Part shown: positions 53,901 through 64,000 of the stretch, in pieces
How positions within the stretch are numbered: position 1 is the first letter of the stretch
Layout: every line of letters begins with the position of its first letter
DNA from: Engraulis encrasicolus
Lineage: Eukaryota; Chordata; Actinopteri; Clupeiformes; Engraulidae
Assembly (NCBI RefSeq): GCF_034702125.1
Contig: NC_085868.1
Coordinates: 38,546,128-38,610,127, forward strand
Length of the DNA stretch: 64,000 bases
Direction: 5' to 3'
Program-made: the position numbers and the translations under genes
The notes under the pieces: generated by a model
The model's database searches: none
Told to the model about the DNA's origin: nothing
Seen by the model: only the letters and a program-made list of their open reading frames with translations

Positions 53901-56900
53901 ACTTCTGTGATCCCATCCCATGCCATAGATTTTGGGTCTTAAGCGGTCATGCTCACCTGACCTCACAGAATTCTGTGAATTCATATTGCAGCCAGCGGCG
54001 TACGTTTGACAATGTATTTGGGTGCACTGTAAGCTGCCTGAAAGCAATCATGAACAACTGTGATATAACTGTAGACCTGGTATGAGGACAAGACATTTTT
54101 TTTGGTTACTGATGGATGCACAAATGAACTTATGTGGACTTGATGACATATCAGTTCACTGGGTCCACAGCTGGACTTTGCTGTTAGGAAGAAAGAGTGG
54201 GCGGTGGATGGGTGGGTGGGAGATGTAGACTGTACGCCTGCCAGATTTTAGAGTGATGCAATGCATCAACACAAGCAAATGAACATGACACGACATGGCC
54301 TTTGGCATTGTAATTGAACAGTCTGGTGACTTAACCCTGAATATTTATCTCAAATTACTCAAACTATATGACCCGTGGACAAAAAGATATATTAGCCTAC
54401 ATTACACATCCTTTAGCACAGTGTTTCCCAACCTTTTTTGTCTCACGTACCCCCTAAGCCATTTTGTTGTACCATGAGTACCCCCTAACCAATGCTATCT
54501 ATGTCTTTCCCCCATTCAATTGTCATTATTACATTTTTCCACGTACCCCCTAAGGTGTGCTCGCGTACCCCTAGTGGTACACGTACCCCTGGTTGGGAAA
54601 CACTGCTTTAGCAGATGCTTTTAAAGGTGTGAGTCATATCAGCATTTTTTTATTGTTTGCCACAGTCATGTCTCAAAGGGGACCTAAATCACTTGGCAGT
54701 GCATGGAAACTCCCTCCTTGTTTGTTTTTGACTGTTATCCCACTCCCATTTCCCTTTGTTTCCTCTTTTTCATATCTATGGGTTTTTTGGGGGGTTTTGC
54801 ATTGTTTAGTTTGATATGTTGTGTTTTTGTGTGTTTTTGAGTACAGTTGACTCCATGGCTGAAGTGCCCTTCAGCAAGGCACCGAACCTTATATTGTCTC
54901 AGGGACTGTAAAGCAATACCCCTAAATAAGTGTGCGTTGCTTTGGATAAAAAACATCAGCTAAGTGTAATGTAATGTAATGTAAGATTGGCACTCATCTT
55001 CTAATTGTCCTGTCCTCCTCTCCCTCTCTTATCCTCTCTTCCCATCCTGTCATCCTCCTCCTCCTCCTCCTCTCTCTTCTCTTGATTTCCTCCTGTTCCT
55101 CTTCTTCCTCCTTCTCTCCTCTCCTCTTCTTTCTCCTCTCCTCTCTCTCTTCTACTGTGATGTCTTCCATGTCAGTCGGAGGCCTCCTGCTATTCGCGTG
55201 TCCGCATGTCAGCTGACAGTGCCGAGATCATCAGCCTCAGGTGCAGCAGAGCAGAGAGCTCCAGCTCAGAGTCTGGAAGCAGTGAGGAGGTGAGAGATGA
55301 ATCATCATCATCATCATCATCTTGTAATTGCAGGCCTAATAATAATAAATAACTACAGCTCAAGCACAGAGTCAGAAAGCAGCGAGGAGGTGAGAGAAGA
55401 ATCATCATCATTATCTAGTAATAGTAGGCCTAAAAATAATAACTAGTTCAAGCTCATAGTCAGAAAGCAGCGAGGACGTGAGAGAGGACGACAAGTTCTC
55501 AAAAACAGATTGAACAAAACAAATCAAAAAAAATATATATAGCCTATAAACGCCCTTAGTTTTCAGTTTAGATTGAATTACATGAATTAGTCGTATTCAA
55601 AGTGACATACAATTATTGAGGAGAAACAAAATGAAACGATCACATGGAAAGCCTCTAAACAAAATTAATGACATGATCTGTAGTATTTCATAGAGTTTCT
55701 ATCTACACCTTAACTTCACATTAAAAATATGTTTGAAGACAGTATCATTCAATTCATTGAATCTTGCATGTGTCTTGTCACTTCTTTCCTGGCAGATTCG
55801 GGGAGGATCATGGGTCTACAATCCATTTGCTCCAAGAGGTACGGCACTGTATGTTTGGGAGTCTGACAGCGTGTTTGTTTGTTCAGCTGAACTTCTAAAC
55901 ACCACTTGGCGGCAAGTTGGAATTTTATTTGGCCTGGCTGGCTGGCTGGCTGGAGGCCCTGTAGTGCAGACAGCAGGGACAGCAGTGTCAAATACAGCAA
56001 AAAAAGCTGCCTGCCACTGGTCCCAGTACAGTTGGGAACATTCAGACATTTGATATTGTGAAATGCTCAACTTCTGTGGAATTTGATAAATCATAATTAC
56101 ATGTTTTGGTACAATGAGTAAGTAGTGGCAAAATCACAATTCAGCTGAAAAAATGCAAAATATAAGGGAGTGTAGTGGTAGAACGGAACACCATGGAAGT
56201 ATTTTGTAAGTGGTAAATGAAAGATGAATCACCGCACACTGGTATCTTTGCTGGTAGTTTATTTGGTGAACAACGCGTTTCGCTACTGCTTCATCAGGTT
56301 CACTCATCTTTCATTTACTTGGATTACTCTTACTGCACATCACCAGCACCTGGACAAGTGGTTGTGCACAGGGACGTTACTTTGAGTACTATTTTGTAAG
56401 AGGGTTAACATTCTTGAGAGATCTGCAGGGACAGAGTCAACAGCTGCCTCCCACTGGTCCTTGAACAGTTGAAAACACTTGGACGTCTGATTATTATGAT
56501 GTGCTCAACTTTTCTGGAATTCTGTGGACAAAAACTGTAAGTGTTCATATTGAGGATATCCTTTAGGATCTAAATGGAGGATAAGGACAAGGACAAGCAT
56601 AAGGCTAAGCATCAGGATATCATGTTTTATTTTATTTTTGAATATTTTTACTCTATTAGCAATAGAGTTCTGAACATAGGGATGCTTTAGAGAGGAAAAA
56701 AACCTCTTCCAACTCTTACACATAGGGCCGATTGGGGATGTGACTGTTCTTAAGTGCAGAGTGGTTGATTTACACTCATCAGGCTGAATGTTTTGTTGCT
56801 TTACTCACACAGAGCCCAATCCCCACAGGAGCTCTCTTCAGAACAGCTTTATTGGGGCACTCCCCTACCCGGATAGCAAACGACAGAGTAACCTCTGATT

Positions 56901-57135
56901 TTTTTTTTCAAGATGTTGAAAAAAAAAAGTATGAAATAGTATTGAGATTTCATCAATGATGTGTCACGAGGCTGGAAAAAACAACTGAGAGAACGAATAA
57001 CTGATACGCAGCCTGTTTTGTTTCTTGCCTCACACAGCACCCGTCCAAACAGCTGCCCCCCTCACCAGAGGCAATGACATCGGACTTGAGAGGGCACCAT
57101 TCCGCGGCGATGCCTTCAACAACCATCTGGAATAG
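50914..57135 (+). CDS. spp2: SPP2, secreted phosphoprotein 24 (cystatin-like plasma/bone protein), 6 exons
   Basis: Exons: 50914..50965, 51871..51998, 52301..52423, 55176..55289, 55796..55838, 57038..57135. Splice phases agree and give about 185 aa. A signal peptide (MTVAAVTLVLTLALGAS) is followed by a cystatin-fold region (LPFDVAPLADKAIQMSLDQV..., NFGVRETDCLKSSGSDPLNC, SCYSRVRMSA, SLRCSRAE) with paired Cys placed as in SPP24, then an acidic serine cluster (ESSSSESGSSEE) with S-x-E sites of the kind phosphorylated by the secretory kinase FAM20C. In the family the protein binds BMP/TGF-beta ligands and circulates with fetuin-mineral complexes. The C-terminal exons 5 and 6 are short and least conserved, so exon 5 and the final tail are less certain than exons 1-4. 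Confidence 0.88.
51393..51803. mobile_element. TTAA-type MITE copy A in SPP2 intron 1
   Basis: The left end AGGACAACTTCAGTCAATTT is mirrored by AAATTGACTGAAGTTGTCCT before TTAA at 51804..51807. The left TTAA is mutated. It is the inverted counterpart of 52602..53011. Confidence 0.8.
51805..51855 (+). mobile_element. LINE 3' tail with (CTCTA)n next to SPP2 exon 2
   Basis: TTTCCCCCTGGGGATCAATA then (CTCTA)n is a typical fish LINE 3' end. It abuts copy A and ends within 20 nt of the exon 2 acceptor (exon starts 51871). Confidence 0.65.
52602..53011. mobile_element. TTAA-type MITE copy B in SPP2 intron 3
   Basis: TTAA at 52598..52601 and 53012..53015. Ends AGGGACAGTTTGGTCAATTT and its inverse. 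The reverse complement matches copy A along its whole length (both about 410 bp), including TTTTTCGGCTCAGCCCTTTC and CATTGTAATGGGGGCAG-type words. Confidence 0.88.
53310..54230. repeat. Diverged direct duplication in SPP2 intron 3
   Basis: 53320..53515 and 54005..54225 share AATGTATTTGGG, AATGAAC-TATGTGGACT, AGTTCACTGGG-TCACAGCTGGAC and GGATGGGTGGGTGG in the same order. Confidence 0.65.
54419..54605. mobile_element. hAT-like MITE (187 bp) with perfect 8-bp target duplication
   Basis: CAGTGTTTCCCAACC and its inverse GGTTGGGAAACACTG. CTTTAGCA is duplicated at 54411..54418 and 54606..54613. GTACCCCCTAA repeats inside. Confidence 0.92.
54835..54985 (+). mobile_element. LINE/SINE L2-type 3' end with (ATGTA)n tail
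   Basis: CTTCAGCAAGGCACCGAACC, then GCTTTGGATAAAAAACATCA and (GTAAT)n, a very common fish L2-type 3' end. Confidence 0.6.
55250..55495 (+). repeat. Triplicated exon-4 end of SPP2
   Basis: The last part of exon 4 plus its splice donor (55249..55320) is followed by two further copies at about 55356..55425 and 55443..55490, each with AGTCAGAAAGCAGCGAGGA and GTGAGAGA. Copy 2 is open in the same frame; copy 3 has a TAG. Confidence 0.75.
55990..56530. repeat. Diverged direct duplication in SPP2 intron 5
   Basis: 55975..56085 and 56425..56527 share CTGCC-CCCACTGGTCC, ACAGTTG-GAACA, TGCTCAACTT-TGGAATT in the same order. Confidence 0.65.
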
Positions 57136-57363
57136 TCCAGAAAATTAAGTCAGAGCATCAGTTGGATTATTGGATGAAGCATGGAAGCCACCGTCACATC
57201 ACGTAGCGTAATGCCTGTTTCCACTGAGGGTATACTTCTTAGTAAACCACAGTACTTATATGTACTGCATATACTGCACAAGTCCACACATCCTTATATG
57301 TAATGACACACTGGTACTGTAACCGCACAGACAAAATGTAATTTCTTCAGTCTTCTTTTCTTA

Positions 57364-57369
57364 AATAAA
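57364..57369 (+). terminator. SPP2 poly(A) signal (AATAAA)
   Basis: AATAAA 229 nt after the SPP2 stop, in TTAAATAAAAACT. The only good signal in the near downstream sequence. Confidence 0.6.
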
Positions 57370-57937
57370 AACTATAAAACCACACCAGCTATGAATGTCA
57401 TTCATATACAATGCTCTAACATTTGAGATACAGAAGACAAAACACAAAGACAAAGGGTTTGGATTTCGACATTTATATACTGATCTTACATTGAAATGCA
57501 TTTATATAGTGATTTTTATATTAAAAGCGGAGACACTTTTGACTTCATTTGCCCAGATATGGATTTTTCAGATGTCCGATATTGGTCCCAGAGAGAGAGA
57601 GCGAGCAGTCTTCAAAAACTTCAATACCGGAAATGTAGTATTGTTTGATTCAGTCTGATATAGGCAACACGTTTGAAATATGTATGAGATATGAGTTTAG
57701 AAATCAGGTGCCCATCTGATGCAAACATGTATGGAGCCCATACAGGCCCCATTCACACATGGGTTATGGAAATTGTTTGAGTTATGATCTTGACAATGGC
57801 AGTAATGCACCTGGGATTAATCGGATTTGAAATGAGAAGTTTGTTTCCAGCATGTGTTTGTCTTCAAATCACTTTTTTTTGTTAACCATGATCCATGATG
57901 CCAATTTGCAGTGCAGGAGAACCCTGTTCATGTGATC

Positions 57938-58018
57938 TGGAACCTCTGGAACCATATGATCTGGAACCATATGATCTGGAACCTTCTTCATATGATCTGG
58001 AACCATATGATCTGGCCA
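57938..58018. repeat. 15-bp minisatellite (ATATGATCTGGAACC)
   Basis: About five copies, one altered. It happens to be open in frame +1 (LEPYD repeats) in a 78-codon frame, but nothing supports expression. Confidence 0.85.
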
Positions 58019-59945
58019 CTACTGTAGCACCAACACTGACTTACTGTATTGATGATGACATGATTCTCCCCAAAGCTAATGCTATACAGAAGATGCATAC
58101 TATTGTGTATAATAATGGTGCTCTTGAATGAGTGGTTTTCAACCACTTCTGTTCAAAATGGATCTCCCACACAAACGTGCTGATCAAGCATTAGGAAACA
58201 AGGAAAGTTGGTTCCTTGCTTACTGATGAAACATTATTATTTCTCCGACATACCTACAACATTATTCCTGTTCAAAATATTACTGTAAGAGGTCCAGTCA
58301 GTGGAAGGCAGAGATACAGGCAGGCGAAAGCAGCTGGAAAAGGATTTGTTTTTGTTTTTTTTGTACAGAGATACTGCAGCGATGAAGGATCAGCAACGTA
58401 TAGATTTTTTAAAAAGAACAATGCGCAAACCATCACAGCACACATTACATCCAAAACATGGGTGACAAAAAATGTATTTGTTGTCATTTTCATCGACACG
58501 CTTCGTTCACTGATCGATTGAGATTGCCTAGATGTGACTGAAACAGTTGTTTTAGATCAATCCACACAAATCCACACATCAAACATGATTTGTCTTTTAA
58601 ATCAAAAAGTGTTGGAAAGCAACAAATACAATTCTTGGACCCACATCTGGTTACATCCAACAAGTACAGACGTCCGGTTTCCTTCTGGGCTTTGACGGTT
58701 TAAGTCCAAGACAAAAAAATAAGGTTTTCAGGGTTTTTTTTTTAAACCACTGATCAAAATCCCTACCTTCTTTTTCCACCCTCCCTCCCTCCTTCCCTCC
58801 CTCTATCCTTCCTGCTTGTAAGGGCATCACTTCTTTCCTTCATCCTTCCTTCCTTCATCAGTGGCCCATGAAGACATGAAGTCCTTCAGAATGCACGTGG
58901 TCAGCTTACAATTTGGATAACATTCTTTAAAAAAAAAGATAATCACGAACAACAAAGCGCTCTGAATGATTCATCTGGGTGGGAAGAATCGGAACCAGCT
59001 GTTTTTTATACTTTGCAGTCTTGGATTTTTGTTTTTTTGCAGTCACACAAGTCAGTTGAGGGTGAGGCACTATCCTTCTCTGCTAGTGCGGTCACACCCA
59101 CAGACCATTTTTTTTCTAAAAGGCATCTTCAAAGCTCATCCAGTACTACTCAATCCATCAATCATTCAGTCCTAGCAGTAAAATAACACAATCTCTTTCA
59201 GATATTAAATAAATTTTCATATATAAAAAAGGCTAAAAACAAACAGAAAAAAAACATCCCCCCCCACTTGACCCACTTCTGTTACGCACATACATACAAC
59301 CAGAAATGTTTTTGCGGTATAGGTCCACACAGCGAGAATGTAATGATGGATAAAGTCACTTTGCTTGGGGTTTGTCACCCCTACGGTTGGGAATTCATAT
59401 TAAGTTACGAAGACATGAGAAGAAGAGAGAGATAGAGAGCAAACAGTCTGAGATGGGTTGGCATCTTGTCAGGCATTGATAATCAATCAACGATTGATCG
59501 ATCGACAGATTGTGATGTTTTGATTTACAGTTCAGAACGCTGTTCCACCAGAAACGAAAAGGTCCTCAGTCAGACACAAAGTATCTTTTGGTGTGACAGA
59601 CGGTTGAAGAGAAAAAGAAGCACTTCAATGATGTCCTTGATAGACCTTTGCGTGGTTATTTTTTGCTTTCCTACAGTCAAGGAGGGGATGTTCCAAGAAC
59701 ATGGTTTAACCTCCATCAAGTTGTAAACCTACTAATAGCGTAGCCTCGTGGCTTCATTCTCAAGTCAAAAAAATAGCCATAGGGCTCTGATATTAGGATG
59801 TTTGCGACTTAACTCCAAGTTAACACACCACGATAAGTTACTAAAAACTTCTTGTGTGAAACACCTCCCTAAGTCTGTCAGTAAAAGCAGCTAGGCTTGG
59901 GGTAGGGCTGGGGTAGGGCCCCCCTAGGGTCAGTCGGCTACTAGT

Positions 59946-62900
59946 CTAGTTTGTGAGTTTGGTGGCGTCTTTTCGTTTGGGCGGTGCGGGCGGGGGTCCC
60001 CTGCGTAGTGTTGCATAGCCTGAGATGTTCCCTGATGAGTAGCCGTTGTTGCCGCCGTGGTGGCCGTTCCCCTGCTGGTCCAGCAGCTCTGGAGGGGGCG
60101 GCGGCAGCAGGGCCATGTCGTCCATGGTGGTGCCCGTGCCAACGCTGCCCGCCGGCACCAACGACGGCTCCAGGGAGCCCTGACGGCTGCCGGACTTGCG
60201 GCGCAGCGTCCGGTTCAGGTCCTCCATGAAGTTCAGTTGACCGCCGCTACCTCCACCGCCTTTCGGGGACTGTGGGAGAGGAGGCGCCCCCGGTGGCGAC
60301 ATGGAGCGGTGCACCTCCATCGCCGAGGGAACGGAGACGTTGCCGTTGCTCCGCCGGGCCAGCGTGGGCGGCGGGGTCTTCTTCAGCGAGGCGCGGCCCG
60401 CACTCCAGATGTTATTGGACGATGATGGCGAGGACTGGGGCTGGGGGTTGACCACGGCTACTCGCGACGACGGGGGCGCGTTGCCCAGGAGGTCGGCAGG
60501 TAGCGGTGGCGGAGGGGGCAGCGGGACGTTGTTGTCGGGGGGCGGCGGAGGGGGGAAGGAGAAGTCGTTCTCGGGCGGGGGTGGGGAGGGGAAGTCGGCT
60601 TTGCCCACCTTGGCCTGCAGGCCCGGGGGCAGGTGGTTCAGGTTCAGCTTGCCCGGTTTGGGGGGAGCGGGAGGCCCCCCGTAGGCAGGGGAGGACGAGG
60701 AACCAGAACTAGAACTGGAACCGACGGCAGGTCTGCTGACGAGGTTCTGCAGTCGCGCCCGAGCCTCCTGGTACTCTGCCGACGACTCTGCCTTGATGCT
60801 GGAGTTGCGCTGCGGGGTGGGTGGGGGTCTCTTGGCGGCACCCCCACCCGGGGGGGACTTCTTCACCGGGGAACCCCCAGCAAAGTTTGGCAAGGGTGGG
60901 GGCGGAGGGAGCGCTGCCCCGGCTCCGGCTCCAGCTCCAGGCCCAGGGCCATGGCCGAATCCGGGCCCCGGAGCAGGTGCAGGCGGTGGGGGTGGTGGTG
61001 GAGGTGGAGGGGGTGGTGCAGCAGCAGCAGAAGCTGATAGAAAGCCCATGTTGTTGTCCGGAGGTGGCGGAGGGAATTCTGGTGACTGCGCTCCTCCGCC
61101 AGACTTCTGTTGCCACTTGGGTTTGGCTCTCACGGTGGGAGGTGATTGCGGTGTGGGTTGCGCCGCGTGATTCGTCCCAGCCCCTGCTCCGGCGCCAGGG
61201 AACTGGCTGGCCAGTTGTTTGACCAGCGAGGACGGAGCGCTGCCCTTGGACAGGCTGCGCTGCTTGGGGAGGGTTGGGGGCGGCTGGCTCTTCATCATGG
61301 GTGGAGGTGAGGACGAGAAGAGGGAGGCTGGAGGTGGTGGCGGAGGAGGAGGAGGGGGCGGTGGAGGCGTTGGCCCAGCAGCAGGAGCAGCAGCGGGTGG
61401 GGGAGCCATCGCGGAGGGCGCCCCGAAAGTCTTGCGCACCGTCTGGGGAGGGAAGGTCTTAGGTGGTGCGGCCGGTGGCGGTGGGAAGACCGACTGGAGT
61501 CCGGCCAGCGGAGGTGGTGGTGGAGGGGTTGGGGTGGGGTCGTGTTGCTGTTGGGAGGGGGGCAAGGGAGGCGCAGGGGGCGGGGGCGGGGGTGGTGGTG
61601 GAGGAGGAGGAGGAGGTGGGGGAGGAGGTGCGGACTGCGCCGCGAGCTGGGGAGGAGGAGGAGGAGGGGGCGAAGGGGAGAGATCGGGAGGGGGAGGGGA
61701 CGGAAACCTCTGGAAGCCGTTGGAGGAGGGCTTGGGGGGCACGTGGGCAACGGGGACTCCGGGAGGTGGTGGTGGTGGGGGCGGGAAGCCGTTACTCTGC
61801 GGTAAGATGGGCACCCCACCCACGATCCCGTGCTTCTTCAGCACCGCCATGGCCGATCCTGGGGCCGCGAAGTTAGCCGGCGGAGGGGGAGGTGGGGGCG
61901 GAGGTGGTGGTGGTGGTGGCGGGGTGTTGTTGGCTGCGGGCGGTAACCAAGGCGCTCCGGCACCGCTGGCGCCGTTATTGGTGGGCTTGGCCGACTGAGG
62001 GGGTGGAGTCGGCAGCTGGGCGGAGTTGGGCTTACCCTGCAGCCGCTGGATGGTGCTGTATTTGGCGAAGACGGTGGGATTGCTGGAGTGGGACTGCTGC
62101 GGGATGCCGGCGGCTGTACTGCTGCTGCTGAAGGTGGGAGGGGGGACGTTGCAGACCGGAGGAGGTGGCGGAGGAGGAGGAGGGGGTGGAGGAGGAGGAG
62201 GAGGTGCAGGAGCGAGAACCATAGGAGGGGGAGATGGGAGGGCTGGGGGCACGCAGGCCACTGGAGAAACAGGCTGCTGGGGGGCTGGTGGTGGTGCAGG
62301 TGGTGCAGGATGGATTTGGGCGTAGGTTTGGTGCTGGGTGGGGCTGGTTGGAGGCGGCGGCTGGCTCTGAGGCGGGATGGGCGGGAGGGGTGGTGGCTGG
62401 GCCAGGTGAGGGGACGGTGGAGGCTGGGGGAAGGTAGGAGAGGGCGACTGGGGCATCTGGGGGTTCGGCGGGGGGAGCGGGGGCACAAAGGCCGTCGGAG
62501 GGGCAGGCGGTGGGGGCTGGAGGGCAGGGGGAGAGACTTGAGGTGCAGCTGGAGGTGAGGGCATCCGTGTCGCAGCTGGAGGCTGAGGAGGTTGGTGGGC
62601 GACGGGAGGGGGGTGAGGGACAGGCGGGGGATGGGGCACGTGGGGAGGCTGAGGGGTGTTTGGGGGGTGGGAGCTCTGGTGGTGGTGGGAGCTCTGGTGG
62701 TGGTGGTGATGGGAGGAGTGGGAGGAGTGGGACGTGTGGGAGGAGTGGGAGATGCTGGAGGCTCTGCTCGACTCGGACCTCATCTGGAATGAAAAAGGAC
62801 CAAGAGTTAGTCGAAGACGTATAACTCTCAGCCTGACAAGCCAGACCATTCCTTTTGAATTACTTTGTAATTCACGAATGGTCTGATTACGCTTCCCTGG

Positions 62901-63846
62901 GGAGGGATTTCAGTTGACCACCAGACGGGCGGTGTTACCAGCCAATAAGCGAGCGCACTTGGGAGCATAATAACACAAGTCATGAAGGTCAACTGTCAGC
63001 GATTGGTCAGCGCTCATTTCAAACCAGAGCTGAGCTCACTCCTCCCACCCAAGTTCTCCAGTGCATCAAGGATGCAGATCAAAAATGAATTACGAACTAA
63101 TTAATGTGGTCTGGTAAAACCAGGCTAGTATAATCTGCCATATTACCAGAGACGGTTTAAATAATTACAATAGAGAATCTTTGATATTACTCAAGTATGG
63201 CTGAGGTAGCATTCGCAAGACATTCATACCACACCGGCAGACACCCAACTTCCGATCTGAGATCTGAGACACCAAAGTGCTTGACAGTAGGAAAATCATA
63301 ATCACGATTATTTGGGTCAAAATCATAATCACAATTATTAATCACGATTATTGATTTTTGCTGTTTAATTTTTTTTTTACAACAAAATGAAATATAACCA
63401 ATAATGAATTATATATGGGATGAGCAAAACAAAATTACTTGTAATAATTATGTAAAAGGCAATAGCATGAAACTTAGGTTAACAGATTTCTGTCCAGAAA
63501 CACCAGCCTGTCGGTATGTTCTGGCTTCAAGGAGGCTCTTGAAGGTAGGTCTCTATTGCCACGATTAAATCCTGATTGAAATCACGATTTCGATATCACA
63601 ATTACATCACGGTTTTCGATTATTTTCAATTAATTGTGCAGCCCTACTTGACAGGTCTCATGCTTTTGATTGGGTTAGGATTTCCTTTGAGCGTTGCACT
63701 CACCCGGCTGTTCTCCTCCATCTGCGTTCCCCTCTTCCAGGCCTCTGAGAAGATGGAGCTGACCACGCTCTGAGAGCGCGCGTGGCTGGAGGACGTGCCA
63801 TCGGACAGCCCGCTGTCTGTCACGCTAGAGTGGTTAGAGTGGGACT
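59946..63846 (-). CDS. raph1: RAPH1 (lamellipodin), 3' part: penultimate visible exon and large proline-rich last exon
   Basis: Two coding exons are visible: 63846..63704 and 62783..59946 (945 codons plus stop). The gene continues beyond the right edge, so the RA and PH domains are outside the window. Exon 63846..63704 encodes SHSNHSSVTDSGL and RSQSVVSSIFSEAWKRGTQ, characteristic of lamellipodin. The last exon carries FAKYSTIQRLQ, LVKQLASQFP, AKPKWQQKSGG, RPPPTPQRNSSIK, PPAPPKPGKLNL, EDLNRTLRRKSGSRQGSL, TMDDMALLPPPPPELL and the C-terminal GYATLRRGPPPAPPKRK, all recognisable in human RAPH1. At least four FPPPP cores (for example GFPPPPPP, EFPPPPPD) are EVH1 ligands for Ena/VASP, and PxxP stretches suit SH3 partners. 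In the family it recruits Ena/VASP to lamellipodial membranes. The exon start is rich in Ser/His and Pro/His. Confidence 0.93.
62830..63128. mobile_element. MITE with AGCCTG...AGCCAGACCA ends in RAPH1 intron
   Basis: CAGCCTGACAAGCCAGACCA at the left and TGGTCTGGTAAAACCAGGCT at the right. No clear target duplication read. Confidence 0.6.
63288..63646. mobile_element. hAT-like MITE (359 bp) with perfect 8-bp target duplication
   Basis: CTTGACAG is duplicated at 63280..63287 and 63647..63654. The body is full of AATCACGATTATT-like words on both sides. Between the two visible RAPH1 exons. Confidence 0.8.
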
Positions 63847-63862
63847 CTGCAACACAGAGACA

Positions 63863-63868
<6 letters not shown>

Positions 63869-63927
<59 letters not shown>
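63869..63927. repeat. (GA)n microsatellite
   Basis: About 29 GA units starting 23 nt beyond the acceptor side of RAPH1 exon 63704..63846. On the transcript strand it is a CU-repeat upstream of that acceptor. Confidence 0.95.
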
Positions 63928-63931
<4 letters not shown>

Positions 63932-64000
63932 TACACAAGTGACATACTGTAAAAGTGAATCTCAAACCTTTCATTTAGAGTGAGACTGTGCCACAGCCAT

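Larger units (their letters stand above)
57136..59945. other. SPP2-RAPH1 convergent 3' region
   Basis: No coding gene supported. The right part next to 59945 should contain RAPH1 3'UTR; no clear minus-strand AATAAA was found within about 1.5 kb. Contains the minisatellite at 57938..58018 and T-, A- and pyrimidine-rich tracts (about 58778..58860). Confidence 0.5.

Noticed and set aside
57895..58131. 78-codon frame with LEPYD repeats
   Set aside because: Explained by a 15-bp minisatellite between convergent genes; no homology or splice support.
60301..62558. Plus-strand Gly-rich frames of up to 259 aa opposite RAPH1
   Set aside because: Reverse of polyproline codons (GGN from CCN). The minus strand has a full lamellipodin match.

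Overview
This window looks like nuclear DNA of a ray-finned (teleost) fish. It has intron-rich genes whose products match vertebrate proteins, canonical GT/AG splice sites, many microsatellites, and a dense layer of small non-autonomous DNA transposons of types common in fish (hAT-like, TTAA-targeting, Tc1-like, PIF/Harbinger-like) plus LINE 3' tails. The many TAGGCCTA-like words vaguely recall herring relatives, but that is only an impression.

Five protein genes are supported, all rebuilt exon by exon with splice phases that agree. (1) ZC3H13, minus strand, 1004..27803, 21 coding exons, about 2095 aa: CCCH-finger subunit of the nuclear m6A-writer complex. (2) CPB2 (carboxypeptidase B2, TAFI), minus strand, 29301..35264, 11 coding exons, about 425 aa. 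(3) ALG11, plus strand, 35666..44957, 7 exons, about 522 aa: ER mannosyltransferase of N-glycan assembly. (4) SPP2 (secreted phosphoprotein 24), plus strand, 50914..57135, 6 exons, about 185 aa. (5) The 3' end of RAPH1 (lamellipodin), minus strand, 59946..63846, running off the right edge: the large proline-rich last exon and the exon before it. CPB2 and ALG11 are divergent with only 401 bp between their start codons. ZC3H13 and CPB2 lie in tandem, as they do in mammals. SPP2 and RAPH1 converge.

The genes do not form a pathway. They are ordinary neighbours: RNA modification, plasma protease, glycan synthesis, plasma/bone matrix protein, actin regulator. Two of them (CPB2, SPP2) are secreted proteins expected from liver.

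Most of the remaining sequence is transposon-derived. Notable pieces are: a near-perfect palindrome of about 1.1 kb between ALG11 and SPP2 (538-bp arms, 7-nt loop), one arm of which carries a hAT element with an 8-bp target duplication while the other arm keeps the empty site; a 6.4-kb TTAA-bounded element in the last ZC3H13 intron that carries a decayed P2X7-like cytoplasmic domain; two inverted copies of one 410-bp element bracketing SPP2 exons 2 and 3; and several nested insertions. Within the proteins, ZC3H13 has unusual His-Pro dipeptide tracts, CPB2 has Lys where human TAFI has its activating Arg, and the SPP2 acidic phosphoserine tail is partly triplicated in the DNA.
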